Shown piece after piece: positions 54,302-63,612 of a stretch of 64,000 nt of DNA (within the stretch, counting starts at the first letter, position 1; the number at the start of each line of letters is the position of its first letter). Under the pieces are notes generated by a model. That model did not search any database, had not been told where the DNA came from, and saw only the letters and a program-made list of their open reading frames with translations. Origin of the DNA: Gloeomargaritales cyanobacterium VI4D9 (lineage in GTDB: Bacteria; Cyanobacteriota; Cyanobacteriia; Gloeomargaritales; Gloeomargaritaceae); assembly GCA_927797885.1 (NCBI GenBank), contig OV696605.1:657157-721156 (forward strand), read 5' to 3'. The position numbers and the translations under genes were made by a program.

Positions 54302-55348
54302 GTGCATACGGTGATTTCTACGGCTCCCTCAGCCCAGTTGGTGCGACTCTCCCCGGCGGGCAAACCGGTGGAGACCTTCAGCTTGGTCGGGGGGGGAACC
54401 TGGACGGTGGGACGGAGTGACCGGGCGGCGATTGTCCTGAATAATCCCTGGATTTCCCGGATGCACGCCCTGATCCAACGCTTAGAAGTGGATGAATTTT
54501 ATGTGATTGATTTGGGCAGTCGCAATGGCACTTTTGTGAATGGACGGCGGGTGACGGTGCCAGTCCGTCTGCACCATCGGGATGACCTGATGTTTGGGGA
54601 AACCCGTCTGCAATTTACCTATGACGGGTCGCGGGTGGCGGTGCCCCTGAAACCAGAATTAGCCGCCGAGTGGGATCGGGTCACTTCCCAGATGAAGGTG
54701 CGCTGTTTGATTACGGCGGTGGTGATGGATTTGCGGGACTTTACCCCCCTGGTGCGGCAGGTGCCGGAGGAACTTTTGGCGCAGGTGGTGGGCACTTGGT
54801 TTCGCCAAGCGGGGGATATTTTGCAACGCTACGGCTCCCGGGTGGATAAGTACATTGGCGATGCGGTGATGGCGGTCTGGCTCCACCCCCAAAACACCCC
54901 CCATCCCTACGACCTCCTGCGGATTCTCAAGGCAGTGCTGGCGATCCAAAAAACCACCGCTAATTTACATTTGCAGTACCCTTTACCCTTTCCTTTACGG
55001 ATGGGTAGCGGGATCAATACGGGGTTTGCGATGGTGGGCAATACGGGCAGTGGTCACCGTCCCGAATACACGGCGATTGGGGATACGGTGAATTTGGCGT
55101 TTCAGTTGGAGGCGGCTACCCGCACCCTGGGCTTTGACCTGTTGGTGGGGGGTACCACCCATAGCCATCTGGAGGCGGGCGGTTTGACGGCTTGGCTCAC
55201 CCCTGGGCAGATCACCCTGAAGTATCAACCGGAGCCATTACCCATTTGGGGCAGTACCTATGGGGATTTGCAGGAATTTTTGCACACCTACGGCTTTGCC
55301 GAACCCCCGACGCAAAATCCCCTCTCTGATGGCCGTCGCTTTGTGTAG
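54302..55348 (+). CDS. FHA domain-containing class III adenylate cyclase
   Basis: About 348 residues from GTG 54302; a TTG at 54296 is an alternative and there is no ATG. Residues ~35-110 are a forkhead-associated domain: TVGRSDRAAIVLNNPWISRMHA and VIDLGSRNGTFVNG bind phosphothreonine peptides. Residues ~140-315 are the cyclase: the metal Asp in VMDLRDFTPLV, the second metal Asp in VDKYIGDAVMAVW, and YTAIGDTVNLAFQLEA. It would make cAMP under control of a phosphorylated partner. The Ser/Thr kinase gene 46 bases downstream is an obvious candidate for that partner. Confidence 0.92.
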   Translation: MHTVISTAPSAQLVRLSPAGKPVETFSLVGGGTWTVGRSDRAAIVLNNPWISRMHALIQRLEVDEFYVIDLGSRNGTFVNGRRVTVPVRLHHRDDLMFGETRLQFTYDGSRVAVPLKPELAAEWDRVTSQMKVRCLITAVVMDLRDFTPLVRQVPEELLAQVVGTWFRQAGDILQRYGSRVDKYIGDAVMAVWLHPQNTPHPYDLLRILKAVLAIQKTTANLHLQYPLPFPLRMGSGINTGFAMVGNTGSGHRPEYTAIGDTVNLAFQLEAATRTLGFDLLVGGTTHSHLEAGGLTAWLTPGQITLKYQPEPLPIWGSTYGDLQEFLHTYGFAEPPTQNPLSDGRRFV

Positions 55349-55394
55349 GATAAAGGGAGTGGGACTGAGTCATGGGGCAGATGGGGGGACAGGC

Positions 55395-56912
55395 GTGACA
55401 AAGGTGCAAGACCCCTGGATTGGTCGGTTATTGGCCAAACGGTATAAGTTACAGGCCATTGTCGGTCGGGGCAGTATGGGTAAGGTCTATCAGGCCGCCG
55501 ATACGGTCTTGGGCGGGGTGGCGGTGGCAGTGAAATTCCTCTCCCAAGCCCTGATGGATGAGAAGGGCAAGGAGCGGTTCGCCAGTGAAGCCCGCGCCTG
55601 TGCGCTTTTGGGGAATAAAAGCATTCACATCGTCCGGGTGATGGACTACGGGGTGGACGAGACGGAACTGCCCTTTTACGTGATGGAGTATTTGCAGGGG
55701 GAAAGCCTGCGGGAAATGATTGATGTCCAGCCCTTGACCATAGAGCAGTTTTTGCCTTTGGCGCAACAGATTGCCCGGGGTTTGCAGGCCGCCCACCAGG
55801 GGATTGAAGTGGACGGGCGGATTTGGAGCGTGGTGCATCGGGATATTAAACCCAGCAATATTTTTGTGGTCAGGGACCCGGGGCTGGGGATGCTGGCGAA
55901 AATCCTGGATTTTGGGATTGCCAAGTTTGTCAACGAAAACCCGGAGAGCAACCAAACGTCCCATTTCACCGGCACCTTAGCCTACTGTTCCCCGGAGCAA
56001 CTGGAAGGCCGGAGCCTGGATCAACGCTCGGACATCTACAGCCTGGGGGTGATGATGTTTGAGATGCTCACGGGGCAGGTGCCCATCCAAGCCCCCATCG
56101 AGTCCATTGGTGCCTGGTACCGGGCGCACCACATGCAGGCTCCCCCCTCCCTCCAGGCCATCAACCCCAAACTGCCCCCCAACCCGGAACTGGAACGCCT
56201 GATCCAGCATTGCTTGGCCAAAGACCCCCAGGACCGCCCCGCCAACATGGGGGAAGTCATCCAGGGCTTAGACCGGGTCGAACAAAGCCTCCGCGCCAAA
56301 GCCAGCCCCACCCCCCCATCCGACCAGACCTACCATCCCCAGGTGTCCACCGGCCCAAGTTTAGAGCGCAGTGTGGATTCCTGGGATTTGCTGAGCTGGC
56401 CGAAGGATAAGCCGGTTCAAAAAATTGTCTTTCCCAAGCTGATTCCCGTGGGTACCGCCCAAATCCCCAGCCTATGGGCGATGTTACCCCAGGACGAGAT
56501 TAACGAAAGGGTACTGAATCGCTGCTACAACCAATTTCTCTTCATCTCCTCGCCCCACCCAATGGTACTGTGGATCACCGCCCTGTACCAGGTGAAACAA
56601 GACCCCCGCTGGCTCCCCTGCTACCTGGATTTAAAACGCCCAGAGGGTCAGGAACTCTGCCGCTATCTGGGGGAAATCGGTCATTACTATCTCCTGCTGT
56701 TTAGCCTGGAGGAACCGGGGAAATTTCGCCATCGCCTGGAAGTGTCCATCGCCACCGGCCAACGCCCCCTGCTCCAGGAGTGGGCTGACCAAGGGCAAAT
56801 TTCCCGCCTCGCCGCCGCCCCAGACTTGAGTAAAGACCTGCTCCGCCGGGAATACGAACGGCTCAAACCCCAGATCATTGCCCGCCTGTCCCAACAGGTG
56901 CAAATGTCCTAA
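55395..56912 (+). CDS. Serine/threonine protein kinase with unknown C-terminal domain
   Basis: A 505-residue kinase from GTG 55395 (MTKVQDPWIGRLL); the frame opens earlier inside the cyclase gene. The kinase lobe covers about residues 16-290: glycine loop GRGSMGKVY, the Lys in VAVKFLSQ, catalytic HRDIKPSN, DFGIAKF, and SPEQLEGRSLDQRSDIYSLG in place of APE. A Pro-rich linker follows. The last ~170 residues form a separate domain with no membrane segment (KIVFPKLIPVGTAQIPSLWA, MLPQDEINERVLNRCYNQFL, RPEGQELCRYLGEI) that I do not recognise and that may sense a ligand. Confidence 0.9.
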   Translation: MTKVQDPWIGRLLAKRYKLQAIVGRGSMGKVYQAADTVLGGVAVAVKFLSQALMDEKGKERFASEARACALLGNKSIHIVRVMDYGVDETELPFYVMEYLQGESLREMIDVQPLTIEQFLPLAQQIARGLQAAHQGIEVDGRIWSVVHRDIKPSNIFVVRDPGLGMLAKILDFGIAKFVNENPESNQTSHFTGTLAYCSPEQLEGRSLDQRSDIYSLGVMMFEMLTGQVPIQAPIESIGAWYRAHHMQAPPSLQAINPKLPPNPELERLIQHCLAKDPQDRPANMGEVIQGLDRVEQSLRAKASPTPPSDQTYHPQVSTGPSLERSVDSWDLLSWPKDKPVQKIVFPKLIPVGTAQIPSLWAMLPQDEINERVLNRCYNQFLFISSPHPMVLWITALYQVKQDPRWLPCYLDLKRPEGQELCRYLGEIGHYYLLLFSLEEPGKFRHRLEVSIATGQRPLLQEWADQGQISRLAAAPDLSKDLLRREYERLKPQIIARLSQQVQMS

Positions 56913-56927
56913 GTTTATCCTGTCATT

Positions 56928-57030
56928 ACTTGATTAACCTTAGCTGGCGTGCCGTAGGCATACAAAAATTCTGTAGAACCAGGACGGAGTAGCGCCCCTG
57001 CGACCCCTATTTTCATTTAGGATTGTTATA
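56928..57030. repeat. R1 element, degraded left end
   Basis: ACTTGATTAACCTTAGCTGG, GCCGTAGGCATACAAAAATT and a worn core lead to AGGATTGTTATA. The left terminus is not recognisable. Confidence 0.65.
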
Positions 57031-57083
57031 GTTTCTTTTGTAATAACATCGAAATAGCAAACAATTACTGGATGACCCTACCG

Positions 57084-58191
57084 CACAAGTGTTGAATCCT
57101 GCAATAAAACTTTACATATTTAGGCGTGGGACGACCCGATTGAGCCAATGGACAAAATTCCACTCCTGCCGTATTAAGATTTGTATATATCGGAACTTAT
57201 CTGCCAATTTACTTCCGTACATCCGTGGAACTTTTAACAGTTGCAATATCAAGTAAACTATTAAAATTACATAAATTTGAATGGTAATTCCATTCAAATT
57301 TTTACTCATCATTTTATCGAGCTTTAAGTTCATCTTTAGAAATTTCCATAGTACCTCTATCGCCCAGCGTTGTCTATAGGCTTCCCCTATCTCTTCATTA
57401 CTCATTACATCCTCAGGAATATTGGTAGCTAAATAATAGTCTACTTTCTGTTGAACATTGCCAAAACAAACTACTCTCGCCTTACCTCGTTCTGTGGTGA
57501 TATGATAGTTTTCATCCCATTTCCAATTCGACTTAATACGGATAATAAAAAGGGCATCATTTTCGATAAATTGTTCAAATACTTTGTGACTGCAAAACCC
57601 TCTATCCCCGACTGCGACTCCATTTTCCGGTAGCATTTTCACAATATCTTCACCAAAATTAATCTCATGTGCCTGTCCAGGACTAACAATTAAATGACCA
57701 GTAGATTTCGTATCTTGATTCAAAGTGGTTATTAACTTTACTTGGCGATAGCCTTGGAGCCAAAATAACTTACTCATCAGCGGTATTACGGTAGCATCAA
57801 AAGGACATAAAACCAACCTCTTTTCAGGATGAGCTTCCTCAATATAATGCAATAATTTATGATAAAGATGCATAAAAATTTGTGGGTCTCTTGTCTTGTT
57901 CGCCTTAGAAAACGTGGATAAGTCAACCTTAATGCCCGCATGATTTAATTGGTAAAATAAGTCCCGTAAACTGTTGATTCCTTTGTCTAAAATGCCAGCA
58001 AACCAGATTGAACAAAATAAGCGAGAATTTAGAACTGGATAATCATTAGTTGGCAGGTCTTTGAGTAAAAATTTGACAATCCCGGGAAAAGAATTGAATT
58101 TCATAGTTGTTTCATGTTTTGGTTTATATGAATTAGAATACCATATTTTGACCCCTCTTTTTCTGCCTTTACCTACCTTTCAACACTTCTG
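57084..58191 (-). mobile_element. IS4-type insertion sequence, copy 3
   Basis: 1108 bp with matching 9-bp target duplication ACCCTACCG at 57075-57083 and 58192-58200. It serves as a reference for an undisturbed insertion. Confidence 0.95.
57112..58104 (-). CDS. IS4-family DDE transposase, copy 3
   Basis: 330 residues, identical to copy 1 (see 23221). Confidence 0.95.
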   Translation of the reverse strand: MKFNSFPGIVKFLLKDLPTNDYPVLNSRLFCSIWFAGILDKGINSLRDLFYQLNHAGIKVDLSTFSKANKTRDPQIFMHLYHKLLHYIEEAHPEKRLVLCPFDATVIPLMSKLFWLQGYRQVKLITTLNQDTKSTGHLIVSPGQAHEINFGEDIVKMLPENGVAVGDRGFCSHKVFEQFIENDALFIIRIKSNWKWDENYHITTERGKARVVCFGNVQQKVDYYLATNIPEDVMSNEEIGEAYRQRWAIEVLWKFLKMNLKLDKMMSKNLNGITIQIYVILIVYLILQLLKVPRMYGSKLADKFRYIQILIRQEWNFVHWLNRVVPRLNM

Positions 58192-58398
58192 ACCCTACCG
58201 ATATTTGGGGGCATCCAATAAGGGAGCGTTGCCCTTGGGACTGCTGTTCAAAATTCCCCAAAATTTCCTGGGAATGACTGTACTAGACTTCAGGTTAAAA
58301 TACTTTGATTAGTTGGCATATATGAAACAACGTTTGTGAGGGTTTGCCCAATGACCTATGCAATGATCAGAGGAATTGCGCCATCAGCGGAATAGCCC

Positions 58399-59100
58399 AT
58401 GACCCAGCTAGAGTTTGTCATTCGGCTAGGGGTGGCGTTTTTCCTCGGTTCAGCCCTGGGGTTAGAACGCCAGTGGCGACAGCGCATGGCTGGTTTGCGA
58501 ACCAATACTTTGGTGGCAACGGGGGCGGCTCTGTTTGTCATGCTCTCGGCTCTAACTCCGGGAGATTCCAGCCCAACTCGGGTTGCCGCCCAGGTGGTAT
58601 CTGGCATTGGCTTTTTGGGGGGCGGTGTGATTTTGCGGGAAGGGCTGACGGTACGGGGGTTGAACACAGCCGCAACGTTGTGGTGTGCCGCCGCCATCGG
58701 AGCCTTAGCGGGTGCAGGACTTTTGTTTCACGCCAGCATGGGAGCCGTAGCCGTGCTGGTAGCCAACTTGCTACTGCGTCCCTTGGGCTATCGCATTAAC
58801 CAGCAACCCCTCAAAGGCACGGAATTAGAACTTTGTTACCGCTTTGAGGTGATGTGCCGTGCCGAAGCCGAAGCCCATGTGCGGGTATTGCTCCTGCAAA
58901 CAGCGGCTGGTGGCAAGCTATGGTTGCGCTCCCTTTACAGTGAAGATGTGGAAAACCATCCCGACCGGGTCAGTATCGAAGCGGATTTAATCACCCAGGA
59001 ACGGGATGATGCCCTGGTGGAACAAATTATCAGACGCCTGAGTTTGGAACCGGGCGTGATTGCCACCCACTGGCGCATTATCGAACAGGAATTTGGCTGA
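58399..59100 (+). CDS. MgtC/SapB-family membrane protein
   Basis: A 233-residue protein. Five helices in residues 1-140 carry the MgtC signature: LGSALGLERQWRQRMAGLRT, VSGIGFLGGGVILREG and VRGLNTAATLWCAAAIG. The C-terminal ~85 residues are a soluble ACT-like domain (ELCYRFEVMCRAEAEAHVRV, EQIIRRLSLEPGVIATHW). Family members affect magnesium limitation, membrane potential or ATPase activity; the exact function is not settled. I saw no magnesium riboswitch upstream. The upstream spacer 58201-58398 shows no other gene. Confidence 0.9.
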   Translation: MTQLEFVIRLGVAFFLGSALGLERQWRQRMAGLRTNTLVATGAALFVMLSALTPGDSSPTRVAAQVVSGIGFLGGGVILREGLTVRGLNTAATLWCAAAIGALAGAGLLFHASMGAVAVLVANLLLRPLGYRINQQPLKGTELELCYRFEVMCRAEAEAHVRVLLLQTAAGGKLWLRSLYSEDVENHPDRVSIEADLITQERDDALVEQIIRRLSLEPGVIATHWRIIEQEFG

Positions 59101-59269
59101 AAAATTATGGCTCTCTTAAGTATTTGGTGATAAGCAGAGTTTATACTTAAGCCTGACAAGGGTTTCAGCCCCCCACCCAGAAAAAGCGTATCGTTCTATA
59201 CAATTACAACCGCAAATCTAGGAGAGCCATCGCTTATGGGTCTAATTCCCCGTGGCTTGCCACGCAAAA

Positions 59270-59338
59270 ACTAAATTGCCCAGCAACTTCTTGAGTTTTC
59301 TCTACCTGGTCGGTGCCCTTTTGGGGCTGACAGTTTAT
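59270..59338 (+). pseudogene. IS5-family remnant interrupted by R6 and R5
   Basis: LPSNFLSFLYLVGALLGL matches the C-terminus of the remnant at 51599. Its trailing bases AATAAAAGATCAACACAACC reappear at 59686, after the inserted R6 and R5 elements, just as they follow the other remnant at 51796. Confidence 0.75.
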
Positions 59339-59445
59339 TTATCAATTAAAGGATACAAGAAGCCTCGACTATCCTAAAGGCTTACCGTGATTGACCTACG
59401 GCAAGTGGGGTTCAACTGTATCCTATAACCACTCAAAAGACTGTA
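59339..59445. repeat. R6 element
   Basis: GACAGTTTATTTATCAATTA to CTCAAAAGACTGTA. Same orientation and interior as 49878-49994. It sits inside the IS5 remnant. Confidence 0.75.
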
Positions 59446-59453
59446 AATAAAAC

Positions 59454-59685
59454 GAGAGTTTCAATTTACTCATGATGGCATGGGACATGATTTTAACAAA
59501 CCCCCCTCTGTGAAAGGGTTTTGAGCGTTTATCGCAGTACAACATCAGGCACTCCCACCTGTTAATTTTTGTACTTACACGGCAGGCTTGGAAGCCCCAT
59601 TCTCTCCTGGCGATTATCAATAGTGCGGGTGCTATTCTCAATAGCTCTGAATAGGGGTGCCCATCATTATTTACTTGAGACCCTC
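59454..59685. repeat. R5 element carrying R4
   Basis: GAGAGTTTCAATTTACTCAT to CTTGAGACCCTC, in reverse relative to 49323. R4 is inserted at 59548-59662 at the same R5 site as the second R4 of the 49-kb cluster. Flanks are AATAAAAC and AATAAAAG, a probable 8-bp duplication. The spacer 59101-59823 contains nothing beyond these elements. Confidence 0.75.
59548..59662. repeat. R4 element in R5
   Basis: GGCACTCCCACCTGTTAATT to GAATAGGGGTGCCC. Interior GAAGCCCCATTCTCTC as in the other R4 copies. Confidence 0.75.
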
Positions 59686-59823
59686 AATAAAAGATCAACA
59701 CAACCTAGTAAATTTTCTAACGGTTCACCGGCGGTTGGCAGGGCTAAAATTCCCGTAATGTTATCATTTGCGATTACCATTAAGTTATCATTAGGCGCAA
59801 ATCATAATCACAATGTTGGTGCA

Positions 59824-60969
59824 ATGCCCAAATCTGAACCCAAACCAGACTCCGCCTCTCGTCGCAATGTTACCCAATTGAATGTACATGGGCGCATCCG
59901 TCCCACGCCCTGGTGGCGTTCTCTGCTGTTGGGGGGTGTGCGCCTGGGGGTTTTGGGAGTAGGGCTGGGGGTGTTGGCGGGTACGGGGTTAAATATCTGG
60001 CTCAGTCAAGGGCATGACCACCTGGGGCAGTTGCCTGTCCTAACCCAGGATCGTCCGCCTACCTGGCAAAGTTTTTTCTGGCCGCAAACCCCGGAACAAA
60101 CCGCTTTGATTCCCCAGCCGGTGCGCTCCATGAGTTTAGAAGAACTGCTCCCCCGACGGGCACCGATGCAGGCATTGCAAGCCCAATTATTGCCCCTGAC
60201 CCAGCGGAATCCCAAGGTTACTGCCACCCTCTATGTAGCGGATTTGGACAGCGGCGAATACCTGGATATGGGGGGTACAAAAGCAGTACCGGCGGCGAGT
60301 ACGATCAAATTGCCGATTTTGTTAGCCCTGTTTCAAGATTTGGATCAGGGGAAGGTGCGGTTAGAGGAACGGTTGACCATGACCAAACCCCTGGTGGCGA
60401 GCGGCTCTGGAAATATGCAGTTCCAGCCGGTGGGTACGACCTTTACCCTGCTGGACACGGCGACCCGCATGATTGTGATCAGCGATAACACGGCTACCAA
60501 TATGATTTTGGAGCGGTTGGGGGGCAAGGATGCGGTCAACCAACGGTTTCAGGAGTGGGGGCTGCAGGCGACGGTGGTGCGGAATCTCCTGCCCGACCTC
60601 AAGGGCACTAATACCACCAGTGCCGCCGATTTGGTGCATACCCTGGCGTTGCTCGAACGGGGGGAAACCCTGTCCCGCCGTAGTCGGGATTGGGTATTAC
60701 ATATCCTTCGCAGTACGGAAAACCGGAGTTTACTGCCCGCTGGGTTGGGACCTGGGGCGGTAATTGGGCATAAAACCGGGGATATTGGCTTTATCATCGG
60801 CGATGCGGGGCTGGTGGATACGGCGACGGGTCAGCGTTATTTGATCAGCATTTTTGTCCAAAGTGCTTACAACGACCCCCAAGCGGTGGAATTGCTCCAG
60901 GAACTTTCCCGGAAAAGTTATCAGTATTTGAATCGGGTGCCGTCCACTGCTCCAGCAAGCTCCCGTTAA
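59824..60969 (+). CDS. Membrane-anchored class-A-fold serine hydrolase
   Basis: A 381-residue protein from ATG 59824. A transmembrane helix at about residues 40-60 ([20 protein letters not shown]) anchors it to the membrane. The catalytic domain shows the penicilloyl-serine-transferase motifs: S159 in AASTIKLP, S220 in VISDNTA and K317 in GHKTGDIG. The omega-loop Glu of true class A beta-lactamases is not evident: the region reads [16 protein letters not shown] and is short. A cell-wall peptidase or transpeptidase-like role is therefore as likely as beta-lactam hydrolysis. Its stop overlaps the convergent argG stop. Confidence 0.85.
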   Translation: MPKSEPKPDSASRRNVTQLNVHGRIRPTPWWRSLLLGGVRLGVLGVGLGVLAGTGLNIWLSQGHDHLGQLPVLTQDRPPTWQSFFWPQTPEQTALIPQPVRSMSLEELLPRRAPMQALQAQLLPLTQRNPKVTATLYVADLDSGEYLDMGGTKAVPAASTIKLPILLALFQDLDQGKVRLEERLTMTKPLVASGSGNMQFQPVGTTFTLLDTATRMIVISDNTATNMILERLGGKDAVNQRFQEWGLQATVVRNLLPDLKGTNTTSAADLVHTLALLERGETLSRRSRDWVLHILRSTENRSLLPAGLGPGAVIGHKTGDIGFIIGDAGLVDTATGQRYLISIFVQSAYNDPQAVELLQELSRKSYQYLNRVPSTAPASSR

Positions 60970-62216
60970 CCCCGCCCCACCTGGGACCAGACCCGCACCG
61001 GCAACCCCCAAACGTAGATAAACCCCTGCGCCGCCCGGTGGTCAAATGCGTCCTCTGCCGTGTAGGTGGCTAGGTTAGCGTCGTAGAGGGAATAGGGGGA
61101 TTGCCGCCCCACCACCGTCGCCGCGCCCTTAAACAGTTTCACCCGCACCAACCCGGTCACCCGCTGTTGGGTGTGCTGGATAAAGGCATCCAACGCCGCC
61201 TTGAGGGGACTAAACCACAACCCGTTATAGACCAACTGGGCGTAGGTGTCCTCAATCCCCCGCTTGTACTGGGTCACATCCTTGGGCAAGGTCAAACTTT
61301 CCAGGGCTTGGTGCGCTGTAATTAGTACCGACAAACCTGGTACTTCGTAAATCTCGCGGGACTTGATCCCCACCAGCCGGTTCTCGATCATGTCCAGCCG
61401 CCCCACCCCATGCCGCCCCGCCAGCAGGTTCAGTTGCTCAATGAGGGATACGGGAGCCAAATGTTCCCCATTCACCGCCACGGGTTCGCCCTGGTGAAAT
61501 TCCACCGTGACGTACTCTGGCCGCTCCGGAGCCTGTTCCACCGAATGGGTGAGGGTGTAAATCTCCTCCGGTGGTTCAAACCAGGGGTCTTCCAACGGTC
61601 CCGCTTCAATACTTTGCCCCAACAAATTACTGTCAATACTATAGGGGGACGATTTTTTCACCGGAAAGGTGAGGCCAAACCGTTCCCCGTAGGCCATCGT
61701 CTGCTCCCGGCTCATCCCCCACTCCCGGGCGGGTGCCAGCACTTTTAACTTAGGGTTCAGGGCGGCAATGGACACATCAAAGCGCACCTGGTCATTTCCC
61801 TTGCCGGTACAGCCGTGCGCCACCCCATCCGCTCCGTACTCGGCGGCCACCTCCACCAGCAGTTTGGCAATCAAAGGCCGGGCTAAGGCGGTGGACAGGG
61901 GATAACGCCCCTCATACAAGGCATTGGCTTGCAACGCAGGCAGGGCATAATCCCGCACAAATTCCGCCCGGGCATCTTTGACGATGGAAACACTGGCACC
62001 GGCGGCCAAGGCTTTGGCACGAATGGCTTCCAATTCCTGTTGCCGACGGGTTTCGGTTTCCGGGAGTTCTGCCGTCGCCAGGCTCACCCCCTGCCCCACA
62101 TCCACCGCCAGGGTAATCACCTCCTGCACCCCCCATTCCTGGCGTAAGTACGGGATACATACAGTCGTATCCACCCCACCCGAATAGGCCAACACCACCT
62201 TTTCTGCCCGTCCCAT
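60966..62216 (-). CDS. argG: Argininosuccinate synthase
   Basis: A 416-residue ligase that joins citrulline and aspartate with ATP, the penultimate step of arginine synthesis. The P-loop is [11 protein letters not shown], with Val where most have Leu. [20 protein letters not shown] binds citrulline and aspartate. [20 protein letters not shown] and [10 protein letters not shown] are family marks. Full length for the family. Transcribed away from the IS4 copy at 62333. Confidence 0.97.
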   Translation of the reverse strand: MGRAEKVVLAYSGGVDTTVCIPYLRQEWGVQEVITLAVDVGQGVSLATAELPETETRRQQELEAIRAKALAAGASVSIVKDARAEFVRDYALPALQANALYEGRYPLSTALARPLIAKLLVEVAAEYGADGVAHGCTGKGNDQVRFDVSIAALNPKLKVLAPAREWGMSREQTMAYGERFGLTFPVKKSSPYSIDSNLLGQSIEAGPLEDPWFEPPEEIYTLTHSVEQAPERPEYVTVEFHQGEPVAVNGEHLAPVSLIEQLNLLAGRHGVGRLDMIENRLVGIKSREIYEVPGLSVLITAHQALESLTLPKDVTQYKRGIEDTYAQLVYNGLWFSPLKAALDAFIQHTQQRVTGLVRVKLFKGAATVVGRQSPYSLYDANLATYTAEDAFDHRAAQGFIYVWGLPVRVWSQVGRG

Positions 62217-62332
62217 CTGCTACCCCAAAAGCTGTCCTGAGAGTACCACGATACGATATTTTGCAATCCCAAACCAACATTAAGCCTCATCGGCTGTCTC
62301 CCCCGGCTTGCAGGACATGGATTTGCTGGACT

Positions 62333-63440
62333 CACAAGTGTTGAATCCTGCAATAAAACTTTACATATTTAGGCGTGGGACGACCCGATTGAGCCAATGG
62401 ACAAAATTCCACTCCTGCCGTATTAAGATTTGTATATATCGGAACTTATCTGCCAATTTACTTCCGTACATCCGTGGAACTTTTAACAGTTGCAATATCA
62501 AGTAAACTATTAAAATTACATAAATTTGAATGGTAATTCCATTCAAATTTTTACTCATCATTTTATCGAGCTTTAAGTTCATCTTTAGAAATTTCCATAG
62601 TACCTCTATCGCCCAGCGTTGTCTATAGGCTTCCCCTATCTCTTCATTACTCATTACATCCTCAGGAATATTGGTAGCTAAATAATAGTCTACTTTCTGT
62701 TGAACATTGCCAAAACAAACTACTCTCGCCTTACCTCGTTCTGTGGTGATATGATAGTTTTCATCCCATTTCCAATTCGACTTAATACGGATAATAAAAA
62801 GGGCATCATTTTCGATAAATTGTTCAAATACTTTGTGACTGCAAAACCCTCTATCCCCGACTGCGACTCCATTTTCCGGTAGCATTTTCACAATATCTTC
62901 ACCAAAATTAATCTCATGTGCCTGTCCAGGACTAACAATTAAATGACCAGTAGATTTCGTATCTTGATTCAAAGTGGTTATTAACTTTACTTGGCGATAG
63001 CCTTGGAGCCAAAATAACTTACTCATCAGCGGTATTACGGTAGCATCAAAAGGACATAAAACCAACCTCTTTTCAGGATGAGCTTCCTCAATATAATGCA
63101 ATAATTTATGATAAAGATGCATAAAAATTTGTGGGTCTCTTGTCTTGTTCGCCTTAGAAAACGTGGATAAGTCAACCTTAATGCCCGCATGATTTAATTG
63201 GTAAAATAAGTCCCGTAAACTGTTGATTCCTTTGTCTAAAATGCCAGCAAACCAGATTGAACAAAATAAGCGAGAATTTAGAACTGGATAATCATTAGTT
63301 GGCAGGTCTTTGAGTAAAAATTTGACAATCCCGGGAAAAGAATTGAATTTCATAGTTGTTTCATGTTTTGGTTTATATGAATTAGAATACCATATTTTGA
63401 CCCCTCTTTTTCTGCCTTTACCTACCTTTCAACACTTCTG
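62333..63440 (-). mobile_element. IS4-type insertion sequence, copy 4
   Basis: 1108 bp with matching 9-bp duplication TGCTGGACT at 62324-62332 and 63441-63449. The insertion point is at the edge of an R1 element. Confidence 0.95.
62361..63353 (-). CDS. IS4-family DDE transposase, copy 4
   Basis: 330 residues, identical to copy 1 (see 23221). Confidence 0.95.
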   Translation of the reverse strand: MKFNSFPGIVKFLLKDLPTNDYPVLNSRLFCSIWFAGILDKGINSLRDLFYQLNHAGIKVDLSTFSKANKTRDPQIFMHLYHKLLHYIEEAHPEKRLVLCPFDATVIPLMSKLFWLQGYRQVKLITTLNQDTKSTGHLIVSPGQAHEINFGEDIVKMLPENGVAVGDRGFCSHKVFEQFIENDALFIIRIKSNWKWDENYHITTERGKARVVCFGNVQQKVDYYLATNIPEDVMSNEEIGEAYRQRWAIEVLWKFLKMNLKLDKMMSKNLNGITIQIYVILIVYLILQLLKVPRMYGSKLADKFRYIQILIRQEWNFVHWLNRVVPRLNM

Positions 63441-63448
63441 TGCTGGAC

Positions 63449-63570
63449 TATAGCAATCCTAAATGAGAATAGAACGGGGGTCGCAGGGGCACCGCCCCCG
63501 TCCTTGGTTCTGGAAAATTTTTGTATGCCTACGGCACGCAAGTTAATGTAAATTAACTAGGATTGCTATA
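63449..63570. repeat. R1 element, 122-bp form
   Basis: Complete, TATAGCAATCCTAAATGAGA to ACTAGGATTGCTATA. It is followed directly by an R6 fragment (63571-63612: TTTATCAATTATTATCAATT ... AAAAAGCCTCGAT), which joins an IS5 remnant. Confidence 0.87.
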
Positions 63571-63612
63571 TTTATCAATTATTATCAATTCAAGGATACA
63601 AAAAGCCTCGAT

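Noticed and set aside
58201-58398. Possible magnesium riboswitch ahead of the MgtC gene
   Set aside because: I could not find the M-box or a comparable paired structure. The region is a plain spacer.
59569-59823. N-terminal extension of the serine hydrolase frame
   Set aside because: It runs through R4/R5 repeat sequence and an IS5 tail. The ATG at 59824 starts a normal membrane-anchored protein.
59824-60969. Calling this gene an antibiotic-resistance beta-lactamase
   Set aside because: The omega-loop Glu is not evident and the protein is membrane-anchored. The fold alone does not justify a resistance call.
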